A DNA stretch of 64,000 nucleotides from Bradyrhizobium sp. Rc3b (GCF_900114915.1 NZ_FOUS01000014.1:1-64000); one strand, 5' to 3'; counted from the first letter of the stretch, positions 52,239 through 61,293 are shown. Notes: generated by a model not told the origin, from the letters alone. Program-made: numbers and translations.

Positions 52239-53042
52239 ATGGCGGCAAGCGACGAGCGAATCTTCGTCCAGGCGATCAGGCGCTATTGCGCGGACCATGG
52301 CATCGCGGTCGATGTCCGTGCCGATGGCTGGCTGGTCGCGATGCGCCGGGGCGATGAGCGGCGCTTTGCCTTCGGCTACGACATCGGCCTCAACAGCGCC
52401 ATCCCCCATCGCCTCGCCAACGACAAATCGGCGACATCAGAGGCGCTGGCGTTGGCGGGCGTTCCCTGCATTCCCCATCACCTCTTCCTCAACCCAAGGC
52501 TGGGCGTGCACGTCGCCGGTGCCGATTGGCGCCAGCAGATGCTCGCGCTGCTCGGTCAGAATCCGCAAGGCGTGGTGGTGAAGCCGAACGAGGGGACATC
52601 GGGACGCTCGGTGTTCAAGGTGGCGACGGCGGCCGAACTCGACCACGCGGCTGGCGAGGTTTTCTCAATGAGCGCCGGGCTCGTGATCTCGCCCTATGTC
52701 GCGATCGAGGACGAGGTCCGTGTGGTGCTGCTCGGAGATGAACCCCTCGTCGTCTACAGCAAGCAGCGTGGCACGGATTGGCGGCACAATCTCGATGCCG
52801 GAGCAAAGCCGGTGCTGCTGGAGGATGGCGACGTTCGCACCGCCTGCGCAAAGCTGGCGAGCGATGCCGCGCGCGCCATCGGCATTGTCTTTGCGTCGAT
52901 CGACGTGGTTCGCGTGAATGGCGAGTGGAGCGTGCTCGAGATCAATTCCGGCGTGATGATGGAAGCGCTCGGCAAGCTGCATCCGCAACTCGTGCAAGCG
53001 GCGTATGACGCGGCGCTGGACCGGGTGTTTGGGCAGAGATAG
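52239..53042 (+). CDS. ATP-grasp (RimK/cyanophycin-synthetase-like) protein
   Basis: A 267-residue protein. GVVVKPNEGTSGRSVFKVA holds the ATP-grasp lysine and Gly-rich loop. DEVRVVLLGDEPLVVYSK and SVLEINSGVMMEAL provide the metal-binding Glu and Asn. The ~60-residue N-terminus with DIGLNSAIPHRLANDK is the pre-ATP-grasp part. Family members ligate an amino acid or acid to a peptide; the substrate is unknown. No peptide or peptidase partner is seen beside it. Confidence 0.8.
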   Translation: MAASDERIFVQAIRRYCADHGIAVDVRADGWLVAMRRGDERRFAFGYDIGLNSAIPHRLANDKSATSEALALAGVPCIPHHLFLNPRLGVHVAGADWRQQMLALLGQNPQGVVVKPNEGTSGRSVFKVATAAELDHAAGEVFSMSAGLVISPYVAIEDEVRVVLLGDEPLVVYSKQRGTDWRHNLDAGAKPVLLEDGDVRTACAKLASDAARAIGIVFASIDVVRVNGEWSVLEINSGVMMEALGKLHPQLVQAAYDAALDRVFGQR

Positions 53043-53060
53043 CAGCCGCGAGCTCGCTGC

Positions 53061-53212
53061 ACCCTCTCCCCTTGTGGGAGAGGGTGGCTCACCGCGTAGC
53101 GGTGAGACGGGTGAGGGGTCTCTCTCCGCGAGTGAAACTTCTGCGTCTGAATTTGCGGAGCTAACCCCTCATCCGGCGCTTCGCGCCACCTTCTCCCACA
53201 AGGGGAGAAGGG
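53061..53212. repeat. Palindromic intergenic repeat, CCCTCTCCCC family
   Basis: CCCTCTCCCCTTGTGGGAG at the start pairs with the CTCCCACAAGGGGAGAAGG end, with inner complementary segments (TCACCGCGTAGCGGTGA, GGCGCTTCGCGCC). Related to the repeat at 30811-30952. It lies between the convergent ATP-grasp and binding-protein genes. Confidence 0.88.
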
Positions 53213-53243
53213 AAGGCATCGAGCCTGCGGCGCGACACGAACG

Positions 53244-54185
53244 CTAATTATTCGCGCTCGCCGAATCGTCCATCGCCCTGAACGCCTCTTCCAACTGCAG
53301 CGAGATCGGCACGTTCAGACGTTCGCCGGTGGGAAGCCTTGCGGTGAACCATTTGTTGTAGAGCGGGACCAGATCGCGGTTGGAGCCGAGCTTGCGGAAG
53401 GCACGTTCGACCACGGCGGAGAGCTGCGGCTCGCCCTTCCTGAACATGATGCCGTAGGGGTCATAGGACAAATAGTCCCCGACCACGCGAAAATATTCCT
53501 GCGCCTTGTGGCGCGCGATCAGGCCGTAGAGCAGGATGTCGTCGGTCGCGAATGCATCAGCCTTGCCGTCGTTCACCATCTGAAACGACTGCTCGTGATC
53601 CAGCGCGGTCACGATGTTGAGGCCGAGCGAGAGCTTCTTGTCGACGGCGTGTATCGCCTGCTCGTTCGTCGTACCCTTGGTCACCACGACGGTCCTGCCC
53701 TTCAGGTCCGCGATACCGGAAATTGCCGCTCCCTTCGGCACCATCAGCTTGGTGCCGGCGACGAACATCAGGGGCGAGAAGGCGACGCGCTTGCCGCGCT
53801 CGGCATTGGCGGTGGTCGAGCCGCATTCCAGGTCGATCTTGTTCTGCAGCACGGCGTCGATGCGGTCGTCCGAGGTGACCTTGACGTAATCGATCTTCAG
53901 ATTGGGATCGTCGACCTCGATGCCGATCTCCTCGACGATGGCCTCGCAGAGCTCGAGGCTGTAGCCGATCGGACGGCCCGACTGGTCGAGGAAGGAGAAC
54001 GGCGGCGAGCTCTCGCGATAGCCGAGCCGCACCGTGTGCGCTTTCTTGACGGCCGCCAGCGTCGGGCTGAGCCCCTCGCCGCCGGTCTGCGCGCGAGCCG
54101 AGGTCGCGAACAAGGAGGTCGCGAGCAACGATGCCGCGAGCAACAACCCGCCTGAGGTCAGTGACCTCGCCAGTGTCTGGCGCAT
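53244..54185 (-). CDS. Periplasmic amino-acid-type solute-binding protein
   Basis: A 313-residue protein with a signal peptide (LLLAASLLATSLFATSARAQ). The PBP2 fold has TVRLGYRESSPPFSFLDQSG and GYSLELCEAIVEEI, DLECGSTTANAERG, VVVTKGTTNEQ, and DAFATDDILLYGL, like glutamate/aspartate-binding proteins. No ABC permease or ATPase gene is near. It starts nine bases after the stop of a DctA-like symporter gene and has AGGAGCGAACC before the ATG, so the two are co-transcribed. Confidence 0.9.
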   Translation of the reverse strand: MRQTLARSLTSGGLLLAASLLATSLFATSARAQTGGEGLSPTLAAVKKAHTVRLGYRESSPPFSFLDQSGRPIGYSLELCEAIVEEIGIEVDDPNLKIDYVKVTSDDRIDAVLQNKIDLECGSTTANAERGKRVAFSPLMFVAGTKLMVPKGAAISGIADLKGRTVVVTKGTTNEQAIHAVDKKLSLGLNIVTALDHEQSFQMVNDGKADAFATDDILLYGLIARHKAQEYFRVVGDYLSYDPYGIMFRKGEPQLSAVVERAFRKLGSNRDLVPLYNKWFTARLPTGERLNVPISLQLEEAFRAMDDSASANN

Positions 54186-54194
54186 GGTTCGCTC

Positions 54195-55493
54195 CTACCC
54201 ATGGCTGGCCATCGCGGGCACTTCGCCCGGCACCATATCCTCGGGCACGACGTCGCCGGGTCCGAGCTCGTGCTCGGGCCCTAGCTCGCCTTCCCATTTG
54301 GCTACGACCGAGGTCGCGAGCGTGTTGCCGATCACGTTGGTGGCGCTGCGGCCCATGTCGAGGAAGGTATCGATGCCCATGATCATCAACAGGCCCGCCT
54401 CGGGAATGTTGAACTGCGCCAGCGTCGAGGCGATCACCACGAGCGAGGCGCGCGGCACGCCGGCGACGCCTTTCGAGGTGATCATCAGCGTCGCCAGCAT
54501 CGCGAGCTGGGTGCCGAGCGGCATGTCGATGTGGTAGCTCTGCGCGATGAAGACGGCCGCGAAGGTGCAGTACATCATCGTGCCGTCGAGATTGAAGGAA
54601 TAGCCGAGCGGCAGCACGAAGCTCGAGATCCGCGACGAGGCGCCGAAGCGGTTGAGCGCCTCGAGCGTCTTCGGATAGGCCGCCTCCGAGCTCGCGGTCG
54701 AGAACGCGATCATCAGCGGCTCGCGGACCAGCTTCAAGAGATGGCTGTAGCGCGGGCCGATCACGATGAAGCCGACGATGACCAGGATGGTCCACAGGAT
54801 CGCCAGCGAGAGATAGAAGCCTCCCATGAACACGACGAGCTTCCACAGCACCGCAAGGCCATTCTTGGCGACGGTTGCGGTGATCGCGGCCCACACCGCG
54901 AGCGGCGCGAACAGCATCACGTAGCTCGTCACCTTCAGCATGATGTGGCCGACGTCGTCGATCATCGCGAGGATCGGCTTCGAACGTTCGGGCATGGAGC
55001 CCATCGCCACCGAGAAGAACACCGCGAAGATCACGATCTGGAGGATCTCGTTCTGCGCCATCGCGTCCGCGATCGAGGTCGGGATCAGATGCGTGAGGAA
55101 TTTCTCGATCGAGAAGGCCGACACCGGCAGGCCGGTCGATTGCCCCGCCTGGGGCAGCGTGCCCGGGAAGTTCGCACCGGGCTGCAGCAGATTCACCATC
55201 ACGAGGCCGAGCAGCAGCGAGACGAAGGAGGCGCTGATGAACCAGCCCATGGTCTTGGCGAAGATGCGGCCGAGCTTGGAGCCCGAGCCCATATGCGCGA
55301 TGCCGCCGACCAGGGTCGCGAACACCAGCGGCGCGATGATCATCTTGATCAGGCGCAGGAACATCATGGCGATCAGGTTGATCGAGGACGCCCAGTCGGC
55401 GCGCGTGTCGGGCAGGAAGTTGTAGATTGCCGATCCCATGATGATGCCGAGCACCATCGCGGCCAGAATGTATTGCGTGAACCTGTTCGACAT
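54195..55493 (-). CDS. Dicarboxylate/amino acid:cation symporter (DctA/GltP family)
   Basis: A 432-residue DAACS-family transporter with eight TM helices and two hairpins. ASSEAAYPKTLE is the HP1 serine-rich motif, FVLPLGYSFNLDGTMMY the TM7 region, and ITSKGVAGVPRASLVVIAS HP2. The usual NMDGT is NLDGT here. It imports C4-dicarboxylates or acidic amino acids with protons or Na+. The C-terminus is acidic (ELGPEHELGPGDVVPEDMV). It is followed at nine bases by a solute-binding protein gene. Confidence 0.92.
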   Translation of the reverse strand: MSNRFTQYILAAMVLGIIMGSAIYNFLPDTRADWASSINLIAMMFLRLIKMIIAPLVFATLVGGIAHMGSGSKLGRIFAKTMGWFISASFVSLLLGLVMVNLLQPGANFPGTLPQAGQSTGLPVSAFSIEKFLTHLIPTSIADAMAQNEILQIVIFAVFFSVAMGSMPERSKPILAMIDDVGHIMLKVTSYVMLFAPLAVWAAITATVAKNGLAVLWKLVVFMGGFYLSLAILWTILVIVGFIVIGPRYSHLLKLVREPLMIAFSTASSEAAYPKTLEALNRFGASSRISSFVLPLGYSFNLDGTMMYCTFAAVFIAQSYHIDMPLGTQLAMLATLMITSKGVAGVPRASLVVIASTLAQFNIPEAGLLMIMGIDTFLDMGRSATNVIGNTLATSVVAKWEGELGPEHELGPGDVVPEDMVPGEVPAMASHG

Positions 55494-55706
55494 CGCTTAC
55501 CCCCCACGTACACCGGCGCTTCATGATGTCGCAGTTATCACAACGACGCAACACGCTTTGCGTGTGATCGCGTTTTCAGGATGTTCCCGTTGTGAAATGG
55601 AACGCCGCGATCTAGCCTTCATGCAGCGCACAACGCATGCGGCCTGCACGTTTTGTTTGCTGCGGCTGCATCAATAATCGTCAAGACAATCAAAGAGGGA
55701 AACGCC

Positions 55707-56708
55707 ATGAGCGGCAACATCAATCACCAGGTTCTGCTGGTCGAAAAACCCAGCAGCAAGCTCGGCCCCGAACATTTCAAGATGGTGGAGAGCACAGTGC
55801 CGGAGCCGAAGGACGGCGAAGCCTTGCTGCGTGTGCGATACATTTCGCTCGACGCCGCCAACCGCGCCTGGATGCACGGCGCGACCTATCGCTCCGCGGT
55901 CGAGGCCAACAGCGTGATGGCTGGCGGCGCCATTGCCGAGGTCGTCAGCTCGAAGGCCGAGGGGCTTGCGGCGGGCGACATCGTGTTCGGTGACACCGGC
56001 TGGCAGGAATTTGCCGCGGTGCCGGCAAAGCATCTCACCAAGATGCCGAAGCTCGAGCCGATGACGCACCTGCTCAGCGTGTTCGGCATCGCCGGCCTCA
56101 CCGCCTATTTCGGCCTGCTCGAGATCGGCAAGCCCAAAGAGGGTGAGACCGTCGTGGTCTCCGCGGCCGCGGGCTCGGTCGGCTCGATCGTCGGGCAGAT
56201 CGCCAAGATCAAAGGATGCCGCGTGATCGGCATTGCCGGCGGCGCGGACAAGTGCAGCTGGCTGACCTCCGAGCTCGGCTTCGATGCCGCCGTCGACTAC
56301 AAGGACGGCGCGGTCTTCAAGGCGCTACGCGCAGCTGCACCCAAGGGCATCGACGTCTATTTCGACAATGTCGGCGGCGACATTCTGGAAGCCTGCCTGC
56401 CGCAGATGAACAATTATGGCCGCATCGCCTGTTGCGGCGCGATCTCGCAATATGACGGCGCGCCCTCCGCGCACGGCCCGCGCGGCGTGCCCGGGCTGAT
56501 CGTGGTGAAGCGGCTGGTCATGCAAGGTTTCATCGTGATGGATTACATGAAGGAGAGCCAGCGCGCGCTCGCCGAGCTCCAGGGCTGGGTCAAATCCGGC
56601 AAGCTGAAGGTGCAGGAGGACATCATCGATGGCCTCAAGAACACGCCAAAGGCGCTGATCGGATTGCTCGCGGGCGAGAACCGCGGCAAGCGCATGGTCA
56701 GGCTCTGA
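55707..56708 (+). CDS. MDR-family NADP-dependent oxidoreductase
   Basis: A 333-residue zinc-free medium-chain reductase. VVVSAAAGSVGSIVGQIAKI (about residues 150-170) binds the nucleotide, and FDNVGGDILEACLPQMNNYG is typical of the leukotriene B4 12-hydroxydehydrogenase / prostaglandin reductase / CurA group. It reduces enone double bonds with NADPH. AGAGGGAAACGCC precedes the ATG. Confidence 0.92.
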   Translation: MSGNINHQVLLVEKPSSKLGPEHFKMVESTVPEPKDGEALLRVRYISLDAANRAWMHGATYRSAVEANSVMAGGAIAEVVSSKAEGLAAGDIVFGDTGWQEFAAVPAKHLTKMPKLEPMTHLLSVFGIAGLTAYFGLLEIGKPKEGETVVVSAAAGSVGSIVGQIAKIKGCRVIGIAGGADKCSWLTSELGFDAAVDYKDGAVFKALRAAAPKGIDVYFDNVGGDILEACLPQMNNYGRIACCGAISQYDGAPSAHGPRGVPGLIVVKRLVMQGFIVMDYMKESQRALAELQGWVKSGKLKVQEDIIDGLKNTPKALIGLLAGENRGKRMVRL

Positions 56709-56851
56709 CGGCGCAATTGCACCGGCATAATTGACTTGCGGGTGACGTCAAAGCGGCGAATGATGCTGCTTGCGAGGCGTCACTCGCGAAGATTGCGATT
56801 ACATCACATTTTGAAAGTCGTCGGCGTGACCGACGGGCAGGAAATCACCAG

Positions 56852-57697
56852 ATGTTCAATACGTTGAAACAGGCATCGACGCGCAAGGCGTTGCTGGCGG
56901 CCGCGCTCTTCGCAACTGCAACAGGCGCGTTCGCGCAAGCACCGACCGAGGCCCAGAAGAGCGCCATCCGCTCCGCATGCCGTTCGGATTTCATGGCGCA
57001 TTGCTCGAGCGTGACGCCCGGCGGCGTGGAAGCGTATCAATGCCTGGCGAAGAACATGTCCAGCCTGTCGGCGGGATGCCAGACCGCGGTTCGCGCCGTC
57101 GAACCTGCGAAAACCGAAGCTGCCCCCGCCGCGCCGAAGACCGAGGCCGCGCCCAAGGCGGAAACGGCGCCAGCCGCACCGAAAGCAGATGCCGCCCCCG
57201 CGGCAAAGCCGGCTGCCGCACCCGCGCAGAAGGCCGCTGCCGCCAAGCAGCCGAGCAGCGCGCAGGTTGCGGCGGTCAAGAGCGCGTGCCGCGCCGACTA
57301 TCCCAAGGTGTGCGCCAGCGTGCCGCCGGGCGGCGCGGCGGCACTCGAATGCCTTGAAAAGAACAAGGCCAGAGTTTCACCGGCCTGCGAGAAGGCCGTG
57401 AGCGCCGCAGCCGGCGGTGGCGCTGCCGCAACGGCGGCGCCCGCGGGTGCGGCTCCCGCAGCAGCAGCCCCCGCGGCGGGAGCCGCGCCGGCGGCAGCGC
57501 CAGCCGTGATCGTGTTGCGTCCGTTGCTGCCGCGCGAAGAGCTGTTCATCCTGAGGTCGGCCTGCGGCGCCGACATCCGCACGCTCTGCGCCGGCGTCGC
57601 GCCCGGAAGCGGCCGCATCATTCAATGCATTTCCAACAGGGCTGCCTCGCTGTCGCCGGCGTGCAAGGACGTGCTCGCCCCATTCGCGGCGAGATAA
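56852..57697 (+). CDS. Secreted protein with three cysteine-rich repeats
   Basis: A 281-residue protein with a signal peptide (LLAAALFATATGAFAQ). Three modules (about residues 40-80, 140-180 and 235-275) each keep the exact spacing C-x7-C-x12-C-x11-C, with similar surroundings (SACRSDFMAHC, SACRADYPKVC, SACGADIRTLC). They are separated by two Ala/Pro-rich linkers. The pattern is like the Golgi glycoprotein-1 Cys-rich repeat family. Twelve cysteines, presumably disulphide-bonded, point to the periplasm. The function is unknown. Confidence 0.85.
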   Translation: MFNTLKQASTRKALLAAALFATATGAFAQAPTEAQKSAIRSACRSDFMAHCSSVTPGGVEAYQCLAKNMSSLSAGCQTAVRAVEPAKTEAAPAAPKTEAAPKAETAPAAPKADAAPAAKPAAAPAQKAAAAKQPSSAQVAAVKSACRADYPKVCASVPPGGAAALECLEKNKARVSPACEKAVSAAAGGGAAATAAPAGAAPAAAAPAAGAAPAAAPAVIVLRPLLPREELFILRSACGADIRTLCAGVAPGSGRIIQCISNRAASLSPACKDVLAPFAAR

Positions 57698-57817
57698 CGC
57701 GGCGCACGCGTCAAGCGCGACAATGACGAACGGCGTGCGCATGAATTTTCGCACGCCTGCAACGACAAATCTTTTGCAGATATCCGATTTCGATCACGAC
57801 AAGCCCGGGAGGACCAC

Positions 57818-58033
57818 ATGCGTTCATTGCTGCTCGTCGCTTCTGCACTGCTTGCCTTCGCTGCGACCATGACCTTCGAGGCCACCGACGCCAATGCGGT
57901 GGTGTGCGCCCGCGGCGTCTATCGCGCCGGCTGCGCCGGGCCGAACGCGGCCGTCGTGGTCCGCAAGCCGGTTCCAGCCGTGCGCTGTACCAGGGTGCTT
58001 GTGAACGGGGTCTACGTGAAGCGCTGCGTCTGA
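57818..58033 (+). CDS. Small secreted Cys-containing protein
   Basis: A 71-residue protein with a signal peptide (LLLVASALLAFAATMTF, cleavage near NAVVCA). The mature ~45 residues carry four Cys (VVCARGVYRAGCAG, VRCTRVL, RCV). GGGAGGACCAC precedes the ATG. Small proteins of this kind are frequent in Bradyrhizobium and have no known role. Confidence 0.8.
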   Translation: MRSLLLVASALLAFAATMTFEATDANAVVCARGVYRAGCAGPNAAVVVRKPVPAVRCTRVLVNGVYVKRCV

Positions 58034-58192
58034 CGGTGCGGATGGCCAAGCCGGCGCGGTTTGGCTATGATTCGGACCTGACGGTTTCGGACACGCGTAA
58101 AAATTGTGTCCGAAGATGCGCTTTGGCGCGCCTGCGCTGGCCGATAATTCCGCTGGCGCGGAACGCCGGAGCACATTAGTCTACCCCTAGAT

Positions 58193-58210
58193 AGTAAGTA
58201 TACTGTCAAT
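58193..58210 (+). promoter_or_regulatory. Candidate MarR operator over the -10 of the monooxygenase operon
   Basis: TAGTAAGTATACTGTCAA (58192-58209) is a half-conserved version of the palindrome at 62487-62504. TATACT (58199-58204) can serve as a -10, and the transcript would start about 14 bases before the TTG start. The MarR gene in the same cluster is the likely regulator. Confidence 0.6.
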
Positions 58211-58224
58211 TAGGGAGGCAGACG

Positions 58225-59364
58225 TTGCGGATCGCCGTGATTGGCGGAGGGCCCGGTGGGCTCTACTTCGCCTATCTCTGGAAGAAGCGTCACCCCGAGG
58301 ATCAGGTCGACCTGTTCGAACAGAACCCGGCCGACGCGACCTGGGGCTTTGGCGTCGTGTTCTCCGACCAGGCGCTGGAGTTCCTGCGTGCCGACGACCC
58401 CGAGACGGTCGACGCGATCGCGCCGCACATGGAGAGCTGGGAGAACATCACGCTGAACCTCGGCGGCGACAGCGTCGCCATCGACGGGGTCGGCTTCTCC
58501 TCGATCGGGCGGCTCGAGCTGCTGCGGTTCCTGCAGCAGCGCGCGCTCGACGTCGGCGTCACCCCACGCTTCGACACGCAGATTCATGCCATCGACCAAC
58601 TCAACGGCCATGATTTGATCGTCGCTGCCGACGGCTTGAACTCGCAGGTGCGCCGCGCCTTCGAAGGTGATTTCGGCACCTCGCTGTCCTACTCCTCCAA
58701 CAAGTTCGTCTGGTACGGCACCTCGAAACGCTTCGACACGCTGTCGCAGACCTTCGTGAAAACCGACCGCGGCGCCTTCAACGCCCATCACTACCGCTAC
58801 TCGCCCGCCATGAGCACGTTCCTGGTCGAATGCGACCACGCGACCTGGCAGGCCTACGGTTTCGCCTACAAGGACGTCGAGCAGTCCAAGGGCGTCTGCG
58901 AAGAGGTGTTCGCGGACACGCTTGGCGGCCATTGCCTCGTCTCCAACAAATCGGTCTGGCGCAACTTCCCCTGGGTCTGGAACGAACATTGGTCGTTCAA
59001 GAACATGGTGCTGATCGGCGATGCCCTGCATTCGGCGCACTTCTCGATCGGCTCGGGCACGCGGCTCGCGATCGAGGACGCCATCGCGCTGGTCAAGGCG
59101 CTGGAATCGGATGCGCATCTTGCGACCGCCCTGCATCGCTACCAGGCCGCGCGAAAACCGGTGGTGGAGAAGCTCGTCAACGCCGCGCGCACGAGTGCCT
59201 TCTGGTACGAGCATTTTGCCCAGCACATGCAGCAGGACCTGATGGACTTCGCCTACAGCTACATCACCCGCTCCGGCCGCATCGACGATGCACGCCTGCG
59301 CCACATGTCGCCGGGCTTCATGGCGCGTTACGAGGCTGCCAAGAACGGCGGGGGCGAGGCATGA
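58225..59364 (+). CDS. FAD-dependent monooxygenase, salicylyl-CoA 5-hydroxylase type
   Basis: A 379-residue flavoprotein. IGGGPGGLYFAYLWKK binds FAD, LIVAADGLNSQVRRAFEG is the DG-type motif, and LIGDALHSAHFSIGSGTRLA binds the ribityl part. It resembles the N-terminal monooxygenase half of 2-aminobenzoyl-CoA monooxygenase/reductase and standalone salicylyl-CoA 5-hydroxylases; the C-terminal OYE reductase domain is absent. Gentisate dioxygenase nearby fits 5-hydroxylation of a salicylyl thioester. The start is TTG with AGGGAGG before it. The stop overlaps the ligase start (ATGA). Confidence 0.85.
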   Translation: MRIAVIGGGPGGLYFAYLWKKRHPEDQVDLFEQNPADATWGFGVVFSDQALEFLRADDPETVDAIAPHMESWENITLNLGGDSVAIDGVGFSSIGRLELLRFLQQRALDVGVTPRFDTQIHAIDQLNGHDLIVAADGLNSQVRRAFEGDFGTSLSYSSNKFVWYGTSKRFDTLSQTFVKTDRGAFNAHHYRYSPAMSTFLVECDHATWQAYGFAYKDVEQSKGVCEEVFADTLGGHCLVSNKSVWRNFPWVWNEHWSFKNMVLIGDALHSAHFSIGSGTRLAIEDAIALVKALESDAHLATALHRYQAARKPVVEKLVNAARTSAFWYEHFAQHMQQDLMDFAYSYITRSGRIDDARLRHMSPGFMARYEAAKNGGGEA

Positions 59365-60974
59365 GCAACGAGATCTTCGACCAGGTGCCTGCCGACAGCG
59401 AAGGGGCGCGCGAGATCGGCTTTGCCGTTCCGGAACTCTATAACGCCAGCCGCGTGCTGTTCGACAATCTCGCCAAGGGCCGTGGCGACAAAGTCGCGCT
59501 CATGGGTCCGGCAGGCACGCGGACCTATACCGAGCTCTGCGACGAGGCTTGCCGCTGGGGCAACGGTTTTGCATCGCTCGGCCTGAAGCGCGGCGACCGC
59601 GTGCTGCTGTTCCTCGACGACACCCCGGCCTACCCGGCCGCGTTCTTCGGCGCGGTGCGGGCCGGCTTCGTGCCGCTCCTGATCAACACCCTGACGCCGC
59701 CGGATTTGCTGCAATTCTACCTCGCCGATTCCGGCGCCAGCGTTGCGGTGGCGGACGCCGAATTCGCGCCGCGCTTCAATGCCGAGGCCTGCAAGGATAC
59801 GCGCCTGCGCACGCTGATTGTCGCCAATGGCGAGGCGAGCGATCTCGCCGCGCCGAGTGCGCTCGCGGCGACGGACTGGCTCAAGCAATTCCCGGCCAAG
59901 CTGGCGGAAGCGGAGACGCATCGCAACGAGATGGCGTTCTGGATGTACTCGTCCGGCTCGACCGGCCGGCCCAAGGGCATCGTGCATCTCCAGCACGACA
60001 TGGCCTATAGCGAGCTCGCCTTTGCGCAGAACGTGCTGAAGCTGACGCCTGATGACATCTGCTTCTCGGTGCCAAAGATCTTCTTCGCCTACGGCTTCGG
60101 CAACTCCGTCACCTTCCCGTTTTCGGCAGGCGCGGCAACGCTGCTGCTGCCGGGGCAACCGAAACCCGCCGCGATCTTCGCGGCGATCGAGCAGTACAGC
60201 CCGACATTGTTCTTCGGCCTGCCGACGCTCTACACGTCCCTGACCAAGGCCGAGGGCGCGCAACAGACCAACTTCTCGTCGCTGCGCATGTCGCTCTCCG
60301 CCGCCGAAGTGCTGTCGGCGGAGGTCTTCAACGGCTGGAAGACGCTCACGGGCCTGGAGATCGTCGAAGGCCTCGGCTCGACCGAGGTGCTGCACATCTA
60401 CCTCTCCAACAGGCCCGAGCAGAAGAAGTTAGGGGCCGCAGGCCTGCGCGTGCCCGGCTACGAGGTTGCGCTGCGCGACAAGGACGGACGCGATGTCGCC
60501 GACAACGAGGAAGGCATCTTGTGGGTGCGTGGCGATTCCAACACGCCGCTGTACTGGAACCGGCCGGACAAATCCGCCGAAACCATCCGCGAGGCGGGGT
60601 GGATCTACACCGGCGACCGCTTCATCCGCGACGCCGACGGCTTCCACTTCTTCCGCGGCCGCGCCGATGATCTGATCAAGATCTCGGGCCAATGGGTTTA
60701 CCCGCTCGAGGTCGAGCTGTGCCTCGCCGACCATCCCGATATTCGCGAATGCGCCGTGTTCGCCACCGAGCTGCCGGACCGTCGCATGACGCTGAAGGCG
60801 GTGGTGGTGATGAACAACCGCGCAGCCAACCCGGGCGAGACGACGCGGCGGCTGCAGGACTATGTGAAGGGCAAGCTGCTTCCTTACAAATATCCGCGAG
60901 AGGTGATTTTCACCGACGAGCTGCCGAAGACGGGCACGGGGAAGATCGATCGGCAGGCGCTGCTGCGGATGTGA
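59361..60974 (+). CDS. Benzoate-CoA-ligase-family enzyme
   Basis: A 537-residue ANL-superfamily ligase. YSSGSTGRPKGIVH is the P-loop (about residues 195-205), EGLGSTEVLHIYLSN is the benzoate-CoA-ligase-type A5 region, TGDRFIRDADGFHFFRGR the hinge, and KTGTGKIDRQ near the end holds the catalytic lysine. It makes an aryl-CoA from an aromatic acid, ATP and CoA. Coupled to the monooxygenase gene, so salicylate is the most likely substrate, though benzoate or aminobenzoate are possible. Confidence 0.88.
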   Translation: MSNEIFDQVPADSEGAREIGFAVPELYNASRVLFDNLAKGRGDKVALMGPAGTRTYTELCDEACRWGNGFASLGLKRGDRVLLFLDDTPAYPAAFFGAVRAGFVPLLINTLTPPDLLQFYLADSGASVAVADAEFAPRFNAEACKDTRLRTLIVANGEASDLAAPSALAATDWLKQFPAKLAEAETHRNEMAFWMYSSGSTGRPKGIVHLQHDMAYSELAFAQNVLKLTPDDICFSVPKIFFAYGFGNSVTFPFSAGAATLLLPGQPKPAAIFAAIEQYSPTLFFGLPTLYTSLTKAEGAQQTNFSSLRMSLSAAEVLSAEVFNGWKTLTGLEIVEGLGSTEVLHIYLSNRPEQKKLGAAGLRVPGYEVALRDKDGRDVADNEEGILWVRGDSNTPLYWNRPDKSAETIREAGWIYTGDRFIRDADGFHFFRGRADDLIKISGQWVYPLEVELCLADHPDIRECAVFATELPDRRMTLKAVVVMNNRAANPGETTRRLQDYVKGKLLPYKYPREVIFTDELPKTGTGKIDRQALLRM

Positions 60975-60980
60975 CCACCA

Positions 60981-61086
60981 CTGTCATCGCCCGGCTTGAC
61001 CGGGCGATCCAGTATTCCAGAGGCGTTTGTGATTGAACCGAGAAGCCGCGGCGTACTGGATTCCCCGCCTTCGCGGGGAATGACAG
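60981..61086. repeat. Palindromic intergenic repeat, CTGTCAT...ATGACAG family
   Basis: The ends CTGTCATCGCCCGG (60981 on) and GGGGAATGACAG (to 61086) are partly complementary, with inner inverted segments (CGATCCAGTATTCCAG versus GTACTGGATTCCCCG). It is followed by another fragment (61087-61160) and by a GTAGGGTGGG repeat. Confidence 0.75.
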
Positions 61087-61160
61087 CGCAGATCAGGGCG
61101 ACAGCGCCGCCACACTCTCGCTGTCGTCCCCGCAAACGCGGGGCCCATACCACAGCAATC

Positions 61161-61251
61161 GTAGGGTGGGCAAAGCGGAGCGTGCCCACGTCTTCTGATC
61201 GTTGGAGAGAGATCGTGGGCACGGCGCAAGAGCGCCTTTGCCCACCCTACG
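61161..61251. repeat. Palindromic intergenic repeat, GTAGGGTGGGCAAAG family, copy 2
   Basis: GTAGGGTGGGCAAAG (61161-61175) and CTTTGCCCACCCTAC (61236-61250) are exact complements. Inner arms CGTGCCCACG / CGTGGGCACG also pair. It lies between the ligase operon and the convergent MarR gene. Confidence 0.9.
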
Positions 61252-61293
61252 AGATCTGAGTGTGCGGCGCGAACATCGCCTCACACCTCCTCC

